A DNA stretch of 64,000 bases from Sphagnum compactum (lineage: Eukaryota; Bryophyta; Sphagnopsida; Sphagnales), in assembly GCA_965153455.1 (NCBI GenBank), contig OZ234496.1, positions 1,302,001 to 1,366,000 of the forward strand, in the 5' to 3' direction. The translations under genes were made by a program, and so were the position numbers. Shown here one piece after another: positions 13,720 through 25,740 of the stretch. The notes below the pieces were generated by a model. It was not told the origin of the DNA, searched no databases, and saw only the letters and a list, made by a program, of their open reading frames with translations. Numbering within the stretch: position 1 is the first letter of the stretch; each line of letters begins with the position of its first letter.

Positions 13720-14470
13720 GTTCGAAACACACTCAAAGGAGCGTTATTTTACATTAAAACTGCATTAAAATTTTCATACAAATTATATATATATATATAT
13801 AATTGCAACTTGTTATGAAAAATGATTAAAATTTCCTCAATAATTTTTTAAAAATCTTAATAATCTTTGAATAAATATGAATTTGTAAAGTGTATAGATT
13901 CCTTGCAGATTTTATGTTTCATTTTGAAAAAAATGGTGATAATGTGAAATCATACCAAAAAAATATTATTTAAAAAAAATTCAATTTAATGTAATATAAA
14001 TTTTTTTTTTTTTCAACATCATGTAAATTATACCCCATTTATATGTAGTAAAACATTTTTGAAGTTTTGAGATATTAAAATTTCAAATGTACATATTTTG
14101 CATTTTCAAAGTTTTAAATTCCAAAATTTTGAAATTGTGAATGTTTTTATAGTGTGTCTAATAAGTTATTATCATTTCATTTTTTGACCATCAATTTAAT
14201 TTTACTATATAAGTCCTTTGAAAGTCCCTTATAAAAATGTCATTTTTTAATAACAATCTTTTTTCATTTTCAAATGTCCTTAACTAAACCAAAACCTAAA
14301 ATTGAATCAAATGAATTTTTAATTTGAGTTTCTTGACATTCATATGTGTTAAAAAGGAATAATGTGTCATGATTACCATGGTTTCAAATCACAAAAAAAT
14401 TTAAATATTTAATCTTCTATGTTAAATAGTTGACACCATTTTTGGTTCCTTTGAATGTGTTTTGACCTAC
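13720..14470 (+). mobile_element. ~750-bp terminal-inverted-repeat element, copy B
   Basis: This copy has both ends. The left end reads TTCGAAACACACTCAAAGGA and the right end is TCCTTTGAATGTGTTTTGAC, near-perfect inverted repeats of about 20 bp. The interior is AT-rich and non-coding and contains a (TA)n run near 13785-13801. It is the reverse-orientation relative of copy A at 10281-11045. Superfamily is not decided. Confidence 0.65.
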
Positions 14471-15776
14471 ATATTGATGTTATTCTTGGCCTTTTCAAAA
14501 CATTATAATCAATCCAAGGGCCACAACATGCTAGTGATCATGTTTGACCCTCATTACAATAATATGAAATGTATTCAAAACTTCATGGGCAATTCAATTG
14601 TTGTAGAATACGATGCTAAGATGTAAGTGTACAATCACTTAAACCTTGCAAAGGAACCAGTAGAATTAATGACAATTGAAAAAAATCATTTTTTTTAGGG
14701 AAGTTATGTTGATTAATCGCGTAATCATTTCAACTTTAAAGAATTAACTATAATTATTTCAACAATTACATCTGCAATCAATAGATCACAAAACCCCCCT
14801 AGTTTGGTAAGCACAACATCTAGTGTAGTTTCCATATGTTTCCTTTTTAGCTTGTTAGGTGTTTCACATTGTGCGGTCATAGATTAGAATATAATAAATC
14901 TTTAGTGTTGATGGTGTCCGATTTTGTCCATTCTATCCATTTTTGGTCCATATTGTCCATTTTTATCAATTTTGTCTAATACATGTCGATTGTCAAATTT
15001 GTTTATTTTGCTTACTATAGGTTAGTTTTTTATGATTTTTGTGAGTATTTGGTTTTATGTTTTAGTTGTTTTTGCTTGTTTATGCAAATGTGTTGTTTGT
15101 CCATGGTCCATCATGCCCAAAAGCCCTTTCTAAAAACATGTTTTACAAAGTTGAAGGTGGATTTGACTCCAACCTTGAATAAAAAATCATCTTCAAGGAT
15201 GATCATAAAATGCTGGGACTAAGAGCTATAGATCAAAGTTTTTACATCATATTTTAGTTACAAACATACCTTATATTATACACATATGTAATATGTATTT
15301 AAATATCTTTTTGTTGTCTTTTTGTAAGTGTTGTGACAATGTTTGATGCATAAGAAAACTAAATGATGGAATCCATGTCAATTTGAATCAAACGAGAACT
15401 TTTTGAAATCATAACCCCAAATCCCAACGATATATAAAATCGCATTCGTTTCAACAACCTTAAACCCTATATAGTATAACCACCGTGAATTGGGAAAAAT
15501 AAATTGAACTATAGCCAAGGATTCAAGATCATTTTTATAATTTAAAAAAAATCAAAACCTTACTTGAAAAAAGATAACCAAAGTCAAAATATATATAATA
15601 CCCAAAACCGTATGTTCTCTTCAAAATCAATACCTGCACAACATCAGCTTTTATAGCCATGAAAAGGCCTCATTCAAAAAGGTGAAGGTACTAGGTGTAA
15701 ATGCTAATTCATCATGGCCAACACTTATGGGCTTGATTTGATCCCATTTAACGACAAAGCTGTTTCCCTTGTGTTG
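14471..15776. other. AT-rich spacer, nothing recognised
   Basis: Only short chance frames. A small cluster of TTTGTCCATTTT-like words occurs at 14915-14985. Confidence 0.4.
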
Positions 15777-16045
15777 GTCTAAAGCCATTAAAGCCATTGA
15801 ACAAGACACTCTCCTCACACTTTTTACAATATCCTCTTGCACAAGTGCATAGTATGTAGTATGGGGGAAATCGTTTGGTCTAAAGCCATTGAACAAGACA
15901 CGCTCCTCACACTTTTTACAATATCCTCTTGCACAAGTGCATAGTATGTAGTATGGGGGGAATCGAATCATTTGTCGCAACACAAAAGACACCAAAAGGT
16001 TTTACCATATCCTCTTGCACAAAGTGCATAATACCTAGTATTAAG
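15777..16045. repeat. ~95-bp tandem duplication plus partial third copy
   Basis: Copies at about 15777-15873 and 15877-15965 share AAAGCCATTGAACAAGACAC, CACTTTTTACAATATCCTC and AAGTGCATAGTATGTAGTAT. A third, partial copy (ATATCCTCTTGCACAAAGTG) lies at 16006-16045. A (GA)n run follows at 16080-16104. Confidence 0.8.
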
Positions 16046-16154
16046 GAAGGGGAATCATATACCAAAGTCTTTTGAGAAAAGAGAGAGAGAGAGAGAGAGA
16101 GAGAAAAAAAAAAACAAAGTAGACTTGGGACTATGAGTCCAAATTCCAACACAC

Positions 16155-16545
16155 ATGGTGTAGCAAAAGTGTTTAGAAAAAGGAGAGAAAAGAACAAAGT
16201 TGGAGAGGTCTATGGTATAGCAAAAATGTTTAGAAAAAGGAGAGGAAAGAACAAAGTTGGAGAGGTCTAGTTGGTGTTTTGGGGGGTTGGTTTAGGGTTT
16301 AGGGTTTTAGGGTTTAGGGAGATTGGGAAAAGCTTTGGAAGAGTTAATATGTACGGATTCATCAAAAAGTGAGCCACCAAAGTTTTAAAAAGAACAAAGT
16401 TGGAGAGGTCTAGTTGGTGTTTTGGGGGTTGGTTTAGGGTTTAGGGTTTAAGGTTTTAGGGTTTAGGGAGATTGGGAAAAGCTTTGGAAGAGTTTTAATA
16501 TGTATGGATTCATCAAAAAGTGAGCCACCAAAGTTTTAAAATTCT
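16155..16545. repeat. Nested tandem duplications with telomere-like TTTAGGG runs
   Basis: A ~57-bp unit (AGCAAAAGTGTTTAGAAAAA and on) is doubled at 16155-16268. A ~142-bp unit is doubled at 16251-16390 and 16393-16540. Each long unit includes a short run of TTTAGGG or TTTTAGGG motifs, at 16289-16319 and 16431-16467, the plant telomere sequence, and then AGATTGGGAAAAGCTTTGG. Confidence 0.85.
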
Positions 16546-16601
16546 AGAATCTACCCTTCACACCATTCATTGTTTTTTGCCAGGAATTGTTTGGTAGTGT
16601 A

Positions 16602-16687
16602 AGTGGCAATCATCCATACGAAGATGTAGAAATAATGGCAATCATACCTAGCAAGATTTAGCCAAATCTGGCTATAAACTAGTCGGG
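16602..16687 (-). repeat. Dispersed GCCAAATTTGGC-family repeat
   Basis: The reverse complement reads TTTATAGCCAGATTTGGCTA, then a CTAGGTATGATTGCCA-like stretch and TCTACATCTTCGTATGGATG. This closely follows the copy at 52980-53055 (TTTATAGCCAAATTTGGCTA, TCTACATCTTCCTACGGATG). Confidence 0.65.
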
Positions 16688-17189
16688 TGAAATAAAAATC
16701 TTTAATCAACCTTCTATATTTTTATGATTACACACTCAAAACCAAATATGGAAATCTGGCAATTTTTAGTTTATTTTTATTTAATTTTTTCTCGCTTCTT
16801 TGATCTAAAACCCTCCACAAATCAGTTCATTTTGAATTTTCTTTTTTTCTTACTTCTCCTTATTGGCTATTTGTAAAGTGTGAACTAGTGATTTTCTTGG
16901 ACAAATTCTGTCTTGACAAAAATTGGGGATAATTTTGTTTTTCTAGTGCAAAATTCCACTAGTTTTGCTCATTTTGGGGGAAGAAATTAGCCAGATTTTT
17001 AATATCAAAATTGAAAAAAAAAAGAAAAAAGAAAAAAGAAAAACCATGGGTTAACAGGGTTTCTGGGGATTTTTTTAAAAAAAATCTGTTTAAATATATA
17101 TATACCCTTCTAAAATATAAATACTAAATATTATTAAATATAAAAGGAAAAACCACAACTTTGCAAATCACATTATGAAAATTATCCAG

Positions 17190-17225
<36 letters not shown>

Positions 17226-17947
17226 AGAAGAGTGGAACGAGCCAAAAATTGCGCTAAACTTTTGAAAATGCTTCCTGGTTCTGGCGACCTACAGAAAAAT
17301 CATTGTCTAAAAATAGGCGACTTCTAACTTCTTCTTTTTTCTCAAAATGTGGCGAGGTTTATGCACTATATATATATATATATATAATCCCTTTGTATAT
17401 AGTTCACATTCGATTTTGTTTGTTTGTTTGTTTAATTAAATAATTAATTAATTAGCTATAATTGCTAAAATTAGCCCCCCAAGTTTCAACCACAGTAAAA
17501 AAAATGTTTTATATAGAATTTAAATTAAAAGAATAAATAAATAAATAAATAAACAAACAATAATTTTTAAATTTACATAAAATTATGAAATAAATAAAAA
17601 TACTTACTTAAGTTTTTATAAAAATTAATTAATTATAAATTACTTTTACTAATATATTAAAATGATTTATTAATTATAAAATTATTATTATTATTATTTA
17701 ATTAGTTTTAAAATAAAAAATACTAGGCCCACCACCCACTTGGTTTTGGCGTCGTTGCTTGCGCGAAGAGGAAAACACGCACACATGCCCAATTTGTTTC
17801 GTCAATTGCGTCCTTCCCTCTCCTCTTCTCCTAAATCCTTTCAAGCGTCGGGTAGGAAGGAGCAATCGGAAAAGAATTCAAGCAACAACAAATTCTTTTG
17901 TTTGTTTGTTTGTTTGTTGCTTGCTTTGTGTGTGGATTTGGGTGGCG
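16688..17947 (+). promoter_or_regulatory. Upstream region and probable 5' UTR of the Frizzled-like gene
   Basis: This is AT-rich DNA with (TA)n runs near 17193-17222 and 17369-17385, changing sharply to mixed composition at about 17730. The last ~200 bases before the ATG, which include a (TTTG)n run near 17897-17920, are probably promoter and 5' UTR. No TATA box can be assigned with confidence. Confidence 0.4.
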
Positions 17948-20900
17948 ATGGCCGGGACAAGAGCAGGAGGGGTTTTGTGGGCGTTCCTTGTTGTTCTCTT
18001 GGCGTGTCTTCTCACCAGTGCTGTGCATGTGATGGGCAAGTTGGATCCTCACTATGTCAACAACGGTGATCTCTCCTTCCCCTTTTCTCCTCTTGCTAAA
18101 TTTTGTTCCTTCTTAGTTTCTCCTCCTCCTCCTCCTAGTGGTTGAGAATTGAGAACCCACCCGTTGTTGTTTTTGTTGTTATCTTTTTTTTTTCCTTCTT
18201 TTTTCCAGTGGTTCGTTGCAGGGTTAAGTCTTTGTAGAATTTCGCAGTGCAAGAATTCAACACGATCTTGCAGCGTTTTGAGTGCTAGAGTTTCAACAAC
18301 AGGGTCGTGGTGGTGTATGGATGTGTCGGAGGCGCAAATCCCAAAAGTGGGGATGGGGGTTTTTATAGCCAGCGAGAGCGCCAAGCGCCCCAGAGCAAGA
18401 ACGTTGGTTGCACATGTTTTAGGGCTTGTTATGGTGGATGGGTTTTCTTCAAACCCAATTGCGTTGAAGTTGCTGAACTGAGCCCTAAGTGTGATCAAAA
18501 CCCTAGAAGTCTTGATTCCTTTGCAATCTGTGTTGGGTTCTGAAAGAAAGTTAACCTCTCGGGCTGAAGGCAGGAAGGAAAGCAAAGAATTTCCCATAGT
18601 TTTGGGGATGAACAGATCTTGCAAGTTTGAGGACTGGCATACAAATTTTGAAGTTTGAGAGAGAACTGTAATTCATAGTTGACTGTGCTTTGCTGGGTGG
18701 AATTTTGCATGCTGAATTTTGAATTTTTAAGCATCTTTTAAGCAAAGATATATTTATATGTAGCCTCTTCTGTACACATGATTACCAGAGAACATGTGTT
18801 AACAAGGGTTATTGTGCAAAGATTTGATTCTCCTTTAAGTGAATGGCATGTAATGTGCAGAGTGGAAAAAATTGGAAAACATGGAGAAGGTGCTGGCTGG
18901 GGCAGCGCATCTACCACTACATTCACAGAAGTTGATATTGAAAGCGATGGGCGACAGCATTTCTTCTTTTGGTGAAGGGCGTTGTAACATATTTGGAGGC
19001 TCATCATCATGTGTTGCCGTCCCATCTGACTCTGACTATGTAAAACAATGCCCAGATGCCAACAAGAAGGTGGATTGTGCACTTCGGATGGCAGCGTTTG
19101 AGCACATTGCCAAAGATCCAGAGATCCATTTTCAGGAGAAGATGTCATCTGAAGGTATGCTTTTTATTGTGTTTGGAATGGTTTTTTTTATTAGAAAGGA
19201 TTTTCTATCCTACCAATTGCGTATGACACATAGTGGCATGAATTAGTCTTCATTGGACTGTGAGACTTCTACAGTTTCTTGAAGTAGATGCCAGTCTTGT
19301 GGTAGCAGTGTGTCACCTCCTCACCTGCTGGCCATTGCAATAATTGCTCTTCCTTCTTATTGTAAAGAGTGCAAAGAGCCAGACAGGAGACCATGCGAGT
19401 GAACTTATTTCCATGTTCAGTTCATCTCCTAATCAGGATGCCATCGTCAGTGTTTTCTCTTCAACAGGATTTCCAGAATGTGCTGATTGCTACAAACTTC
19501 TCCACCAATTTTGGTGTGCGCAAACTGTTCCAGCATGTGGCATATTTGATAAGGTTATTGATGAGATCCTGGTGAGTTTGAATGTTAGTTCCATTGATAA
19601 TTGTGCAATGTACTGAACTTCTGTATCTTTGGTACCTGCATCATTTTTCAAAATTTACAAATTGGTTTGCTGGTGTTGTAAGAACAGTCATTGCTGCTGT
19701 CAAGTAGATTTATTTGGAGGATATTGATCTGTACTTTTGTAAACCGGGATTTTTATTCTATGCAGCCCCTGATATCAGCAGTGACTTTAAAGAAGGAGAA
19801 AGCATCAGTGGCACTGCAGGAAGCAGTGCCACGGATGTTGCAGGCGGCTAGCTTGGGCCTCCCCTGTCGAGAGATGTGTGATGCTATTACTCACACTTGT
19901 GGTTGTGATAAGCCAACCACGTTTGGCCAGGTAACCTGTATTCCCCCCCTCCCCGCCCTTGCCCCTTTCCTCTTTCAGGTGCCCCAACTGTTCTCTGTGT
20001 CAATAACTTGCAGAATTTCACTGTTTTACTGGCAAAATTTTGCCAAAATTTGAAAAATTGAAAATGAAGTTATTTTGGATGCTTCTATCACCAGAAGTGA
20101 GAATAATGATTGTAAAAATTGCCAGATTGCTATATTTGGTTTTCATTTGTAGCAAAACATTTAGAAGGATGACTAAAGATTTGTACTTCATATCTGGTTT
20201 ATCGCTAGATCGGGCTAAATCTTCCTAGTGATGATCACCACTTTGGCTACAAACAAAAACTCCTAGAAAAGAAACTGGTTAAAACTGGTTCTAAGTTTGA
20301 ACAGTGATTTTCTTTCATTTTACAAAAAACTGCTTTTACACCTCCCCCCCCCTTTTGTTGTTTAGGGTTGAGTTTCTTCTTTTTCATGCTTGCTGATATG
20401 TTGCTGTTACATTGTCCAATTCCTGTTACCTTGTTTTCTGGTCATCTCCCCAGTTCCATTCAGGTTGACCTAACATATATAAGTTAAGAGGTGCCCATTG
20501 AACTGATGATCCCATATGTGACATTCTTCATGAGCAGGCAATGATGTCAATGCAGACTGGCAAGCATCAAAATATGTACAATGTAAACATGTCTGTTTCA
20601 ACTGCGAAGGACATTTTTGCAAAGGTATGGGACGAGCCAGTGTGCGAGCTTTTTGTGGAGTCTGGGATGCCAGGGTTCACTGGAGTCTGCACAGTACAAG
20701 AATCTGCAGATAGCTGCTCATGGTGCTCTGGCAAGTCTGCACGACCAGGAATTGTTGATGAGCAAATTGTGGCACAAACAGCCCAGTGGTTTTCAGGCCT
20801 GATGCAGGTGATTGATTCTATCTGCATTTTCTGATACATGACTTTCACTTGCAAACGTTATTGGAGGTTATTGTATCCTCCTTTCCCTCATTTGCAGATT

Positions 20901-21215
20901 CAAGCTTTTGTAGTGTCATTTGACCTCAAACAGGAGTCTGAACACAAGGTCTTGCAGGGTGGGCTGGAGGAAATCTTGATGTCTGCAGGTGGTGAACAGG
21001 CAAAGACTGCTGCTTTCTGGAGCTGGAATCAAAATGGGGAAGTCTCAAAGAAAAAGTCCAGTGGGGGGCATTCCATTGTGTGGATTGTCCTTCTGATATT
21101 GGTGTTTGTGGCAGCACTGGCATTTGTTGCTGCAGTCAAAGTTCACCAAAGCCGCCGGGGCCTATCTCAATACTTGGATCTGAATAGCATGGGCTACACA
21201 CCCCCAATTCTGTAG
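17948..21215 (+). CDS. Single-pass membrane protein with Frizzled-like cysteine-rich ectodomain
   Basis: Six exons: 17948-18065, 18861-19154, 19468-19571, 19766-19930, 20538-20807 and 20898-21215. All junctions are GT-AG and phases agree, giving 422 residues. Residues 1 to ~28 form a signal peptide (core LWAFLVVLLACLLTSAV). The ectodomain is cysteine-rich; Cys142, 145, 154, 161, 206, 210, 217 and 219 lie in phrases such as FPECADC, LLHQFWCAQTVPAC and LPCREMCDAITHTCGC. The pattern of hydrophobics, C, then P-x-C, followed by PCR-x-x-C and a final C resembles the Frizzled cysteine-rich fold. More cysteines follow (263, 278, 287, 290). One membrane helix spans ~377-399 (core VWIVLLILVFVAALAFV). 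The 23-residue tail ends SMGYTPPIL. Inference: a cell-surface or endomembrane receptor-like protein; ligand unknown. I do not recognise a named plant gene. The exon 2-3 junction was chosen because only the acceptor before 19468 fits the phase. Confidence 0.82.
20100..20260 (+). repeat. Dispersed GCCAAATTTGGC-family repeat inside intron 4
   Basis: It lies in the intron 19931-20537. Matches to the 52930-53070 copy include TTAGAAGGATGA, TTTGTACTTCATAT, GGGCTAAATCTTCCTAG and CACTTTGGCTACAA, with the central palindrome altered. The orientation matches that copy. Confidence 0.6.
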
Positions 21216-23036
21216 GGGTTGTCAATCCTTGGCGTACCACATTTGTGTTGGTTTTACATTTTGACCAAGTTAGATGGTAACACATGCATGTTTGGTCAAT
21301 GCACAAATTTGATTCTGACTCTTTTCAGACAGAATGTCCATCATGGGTCTTTGCAGGTCAGCACAAACATGGTCAATGTATTCTATAGGGTTGCAAGAAA
21401 AAAGCATAGTATGTGAGTGCACACAGTGAGTCACCATAAAGTAAGAACATGATAATTGCACCAGCTTGAACTGCTCGGAGAGCGCATGTATACATTTCAG
21501 CTCTAATTTATGGGCTTTCCCTCTGTTAATTGGGTTTGGCCATATTCAATGTAGAACTTGATGATCATGGTGTGTTGTTGTCTCCTTTTCAGTATCCCTT
21601 GTTCAAGACAGTTGATTTTTAAGCTACCATTGAACTCCGACAATGTGGTGCGGCAGCATTTGGACTTGGATCTCTCAGAAAACTGGATTCTGGGTTGGAA
21701 TCTAATTCCCAAATTTTAAGGATTACTGGGACTGGGATGCCATTGTTGCCTCCATCAGACCTCTGCAATCATAGATCATGAGGTTGCACCCTCCCTCTTC
21801 ATCCTGTTACTGGCCTCCAAATCCTGAGCTGTGGTGACCTCAGTAATTTCCCCACAGACTTACACTACTTGCAAGCAAATGAGCCAATCTGGTTGGTGAT
21901 GAAATGTAGAAGGTTCAACACTGAAGCCTTCATTATCCATCATCCATCATGGGGAATCCAGTGAACAAAAACACTTAATTATCGTCACATATTTCAACCT
22001 TTCACTTAAAAGCCATAACATCATAAATTCAAAGATTCCAGAGAACCATCAATTGGGATCTTTAAATCCAAGTGAGTCATTTCCCTCAAATTGTCAAACT
22101 GCAATAGCTTATAATTAATGGTCTTTTGTACAAGCCAGCAACAAGCTTTGAGTTAGAAAACACCTTTGGAAGGCATAGAAGTCACTTTTTGCTACAGCAA
22201 TTTAGTTATACCCTCTTTGTTGAGTTCAAACCTTTTATGATCAAAAGTTGTTTCCTTACATCATAACCCTCTCATTTCACAAGTCTGCTCCATATGGTAG
22301 CCACATTATGCTTCGTTCTATGTACCCTTACAAATATTTGAAAACTCTTACTGGGATCAATATTTCCACTTTGGTATAGCTACAACTACAAACATGAAAT
22401 TGACCTCAAAGTAACACATGATGAAATTGATGACATTGATAAAACTGACCAGAACATTAAAACTGACACATGGATGAAAATGATGTCAAGATATGAACCA
22501 TACCACATGAGTGAATTTACGTTCATGACTCTATCATACAGATTTCATGAAATGAATCATAATTTGATGTTAAGGGTGACATGGATGAAATGACATTTGT
22601 GGGTGAAAATGATCATCATCCATATCTATCTATCTATTCCATGAGCCCTACATACATATATCCCTCACCCTGCAGACCTCCCTCTACAAACCTACTTCCC
22701 CACCTGCAAACTGACCTTCAACAACAATTACCTACCTTCAAACTTACCCCTGCTACTGTTTGCACATATGATTTTAATTAGTAGAATGACCCTAAAAAAA
22801 TTTGTCGATACTTGAACCTTTTGATCAATTGCATCTGGTTTCATCTCGAGTAAATGAAGTTGGCATAAAGTTGGGATTAGGGTTTAGATACATCATCGCA
22901 TCTGGTTAAAACTAATTTGTGCATTATATATGTGTGGGCCAAGTATGTTTGGTAACCTCTTAATCTACCGGACATTGGCCTGCTTGCTGTTCAGTTACAT
23001 GAAGGATGCAGACAGAGAGATACACGAGTTGACAAA
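21216..23036. other. Convergent intergenic region
   Basis: This lies between the stop of the Frizzled-like gene and the EMC7 polyadenylation signal. The first several hundred bases are probably 3' UTR. Around 22390-22620 there are repeated ATGAAATTGATGACATTGAT-like words. No further gene is supported. Confidence 0.45.
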
Positions 23037-23042
23037 TTTATT
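23037..23042 (-). promoter_or_regulatory. Putative polyadenylation signal of EMC7
   Basis: AATAAA on the minus strand, about 200 bases past the EMC7 stop codon. Confidence 0.4.
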
Positions 23043-23242
23043 GCAAACTAATAAGAGCCTTACAGACACAACACAAGTGTTTTTCACCAATCAAGCCTGA
23101 TGGCAACATCCTGCCAACCAATGACAATACATTACAAACAAAATCATTGGTAGACTGTCTTCTTGGGCAGAATGGAACCTTCAACCCCTTACATAGTTAT
23201 AAGCTACAACAAATAGAGAAAAACAGTACCTGAACATGAATA

Positions 23243-25316
23243 CTATGTGCGTCCTTGCAAGAGGTTAGAGAGGGGAGAAGGTTTGTTGCGCATCTCCTCC
23301 TGAACCCTCTTCATTTCCTCGGGATCTGACAAAAATAGAACAGTAGATTCAGAATCCTCATTCACACTAATCCCAATTTTACTGCCAAAAGGGACGAGCT
23401 TTTGCCTGATAGTCCAGAAAGTCTGAACTATATACAATAGACATAGTAACTGGGGGAGGATGATGATATACATTTGTACTTCCTCTGGTGCTATATGTGT
23501 TAGTGGGGGTCTGTATTACTTCTTTGTGTGCACTTCTAAAATAGCCAAGGTCATTGTAGACTTGCTAAGGTTATACCTGCTGAACTACCTGATGTTCTCT
23601 TGTTAGGATCGACAATGAACATTCTTGGTCTACAACATCTATTTCCGACATGCTCTTGTTTGTCTTGTCGTAGGAAAGGTTCTCTTTATGATTGTACTGA
23701 TGACAATGACACATAGTTCTGCATTCATTGATGAAAACATATCTCAGTAGAAAGGTCTGTAGTTTGCATACCAATTTGGTCCATGAGCTTCGGAAGGAGG
23801 AAGACACAAACAACCATGAACCCAATCATGAGACCCATTGGACTTTTGAGCAGTCCCATCGCTGAAAATGGCTCCCTCTTCTGCATACCCACCAAGTAAA
23901 CTAAAATTAATGTAATGGCTGCACAACATATTGATTATGGATCTCTCCAAGCAATTCAAGTCCACAACTGGAGGCTGCTCCAGCAAGTACTGCATAACCA
24001 CTGAGGAAACAGCTGCACTGGAAGCAATGGTAACCTGCTTCCTGAATTGATGCAACTCACTTCTTAACAATTTTGATTTGGAAAGGAGAACTCACCTCAT
24101 AGTAGTACTCCTCCCGGAGTGGCTCCAAAACCAACGAGTCAGGCAGGCTGCGGCCAGTCTCCACAAGGCTGGCACGCACCTGCCCTTGGAGCCTTGAACT
24201 CACATCCACTCTAACCTGGAAAACCCACAACAGAAAGAAAAAGATGGCACTTGAGGACACTTGAGATATTATGTCACAATAATCTTGTTACAGTTTTCTG
24301 CTAAAAATTACTACAAAACTCTGCTTGGGGTCAAGCACTAGTTCTGCAAGAGATACATAAAAGGGGGAAAAGGCAGTGCAGGAGCATAGAAAGGCACATT
24401 ACCGGAGAGAAAAAATAGCCCAATGCTACAACCTCCAACAAGTATGTGCCGGCTGGCACTCCCTGGCTGCATCAGGAGAAAGTCAAGGGAATACTTCTCT
24501 TATAAATTTCTCTCCTGCCTGTCCCTGCTTAATGTAACAAGGCTAGAGTAAACAAAATTGATCAGATTATTCTCTTCAAAACTGTCTTACTGCTGCTGTA
24601 TATATGGGTTGCAGAAGGATACAAGGCAAAAGAGCCATCACTTCGAACAAATGACAATTTCTGGCCACCATTGAGCACCACTTTTATGTTGGATATCTTG
24701 CTCGCACCCTTTCCTGCCAAAGCTGCAAACATAAACTCACATTCAGAATCCATCACACCATACACAAAGAAAATACATAAATTGAACAAGATGAAAAAGG
24801 GACATAGGGAAGTTGTCATCTGAAGTGTGTGCAATATCCACTGTGGTGATTCATGCACTTTGTTTCCCAAGCTTAGAATACTAACCTTGCATTTTCACAC
24901 GACCCTCCACAACATAACCCTCATTATTACTGCATGCTACAACCACCCCACACCACATTAGCATGTCCTAACAACCCCGTCATCAGGCAGTAATCAGAGC
25001 CACAAAGTACTGTTTCAAATTCACCTGTCCTGCTGTCAAGAAGACCTGGAAAACATATATCCTGAGCATACCCAGACTAGGATAAAATCATAGAGGATCC
25101 ACGCCCAAACTTAGGAGTCCTTTGTCCCAAAAACCTATTATGCTTGTTCTGAAGTCCTTAGTCTCAGGGAAAGGACAGTGGAAAGAGAGGGCAGGAAGGC
25201 CACCTGGTTGGAGGTGATGACTGCAAGCAGGAGACAGGCGGTAGGCAAATGGATAGCGTGAGGAAGGAGAATAGCATGCAAAGCAAGATGATAGAAGCGA
25301 GGTTCGCCATTGCCAT
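23243..25316 (-). CDS. EMC7: ER membrane protein complex subunit 7 (EMC7)
   Basis: EMC7 is the lumenal beta-sandwich subunit of the EMC, which inserts tail-anchored and multipass proteins into the ER membrane. Exons on the minus strand: 25316-25204, 24929-24886, 24722-24623, 24466-24403, 24215-24096, 23880-23772 and 23325-23243. All introns are GT-AG with agreeing phases, giving 210 residues, the usual plant size. A signal peptide covers ~1-30 (core LASIILLCMLFSFLTLSI). The lumenal domain shows GYVVEGRVKMQ, SNIKVVLNGGQKLSFVRSDG, VPAGTYLLEVVALGYFFSP and SLVLEPLREEYYYE. One membrane segment lies at ~161-179 within SPMGLMIGFMVVCVFLLPKL. The cytosolic end DPEEMKRVQEEMRN is a family hallmark. The acceptor of exon 3 could instead lie 9 bases downstream. 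The upstream frame stays open to 25616, but the signal peptide supports the start at 25316. Confidence 0.95.
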
Positions 25317-25740
25317 AAAAACACCAACGTCCGCTGCAAGGTCCTTTCTGTCCAAACCCTGATTGATATTCACAGAGGCACTTGAAGAAAGAGATAAAGA
25401 TGCACTTGAAGAACAAAACCAACCAACAGCATGTGCACGAACAGAAGAAGACAGAAAAAAGAAAAAGACTACGGACCACCGTCGCCTGCCAATCAGCAAG
25501 TGCATGGAAAGACAAAGCAAGAAAGAAAGAAAGAAAGGATCGTCAAGGCTAGAGACGGGGGAGAAGCGAGGGAGAGACGAACTCTTCCGCAGGAAAACGA
25601 CCCCCTTCGAATGCAAACCCTAAACGACCGAACCTTCGAAATGAAAACCCTAACCGCTGCTCATGGGGTTACGAACAGGTGTTGGGCGGTTAGTTTGGGC
25701 GTTTGATCAAGAACCGCCGGTTCCGGGTCTTTGCAAAAGA
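25317..25740 (-). promoter_or_regulatory. EMC7 5' UTR and promoter region
   Basis: Higher-GC DNA just upstream of the EMC7 start, ending where the sequence turns AT-rich near 25740. It is purine-rich on the plus strand (an AAGAAAGAAAGAAAGAAAGG-like run near 25520). The transcription start cannot be placed. Confidence 0.45.

Noticed and set aside
15651-16197. Minus-strand frames of 93-114 codons
   Set aside because: They run through a recent tandem duplication and a (GA)n run; the repeated peptide reflects the DNA repeat.
18052-18624. 190-codon open frame on the minus strand
   Set aside because: It lies antisense to exon 1 and intron 1 of the well-supported Frizzled-like gene and shows low-complexity Lys/Asn runs and no domain.
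25363-25706. Plus-strand open frames of 86-91 codons
   Set aside because: They are antisense to the EMC7 5' region and consist of Lys/Glu/Arg runs produced by a purine-rich tract.
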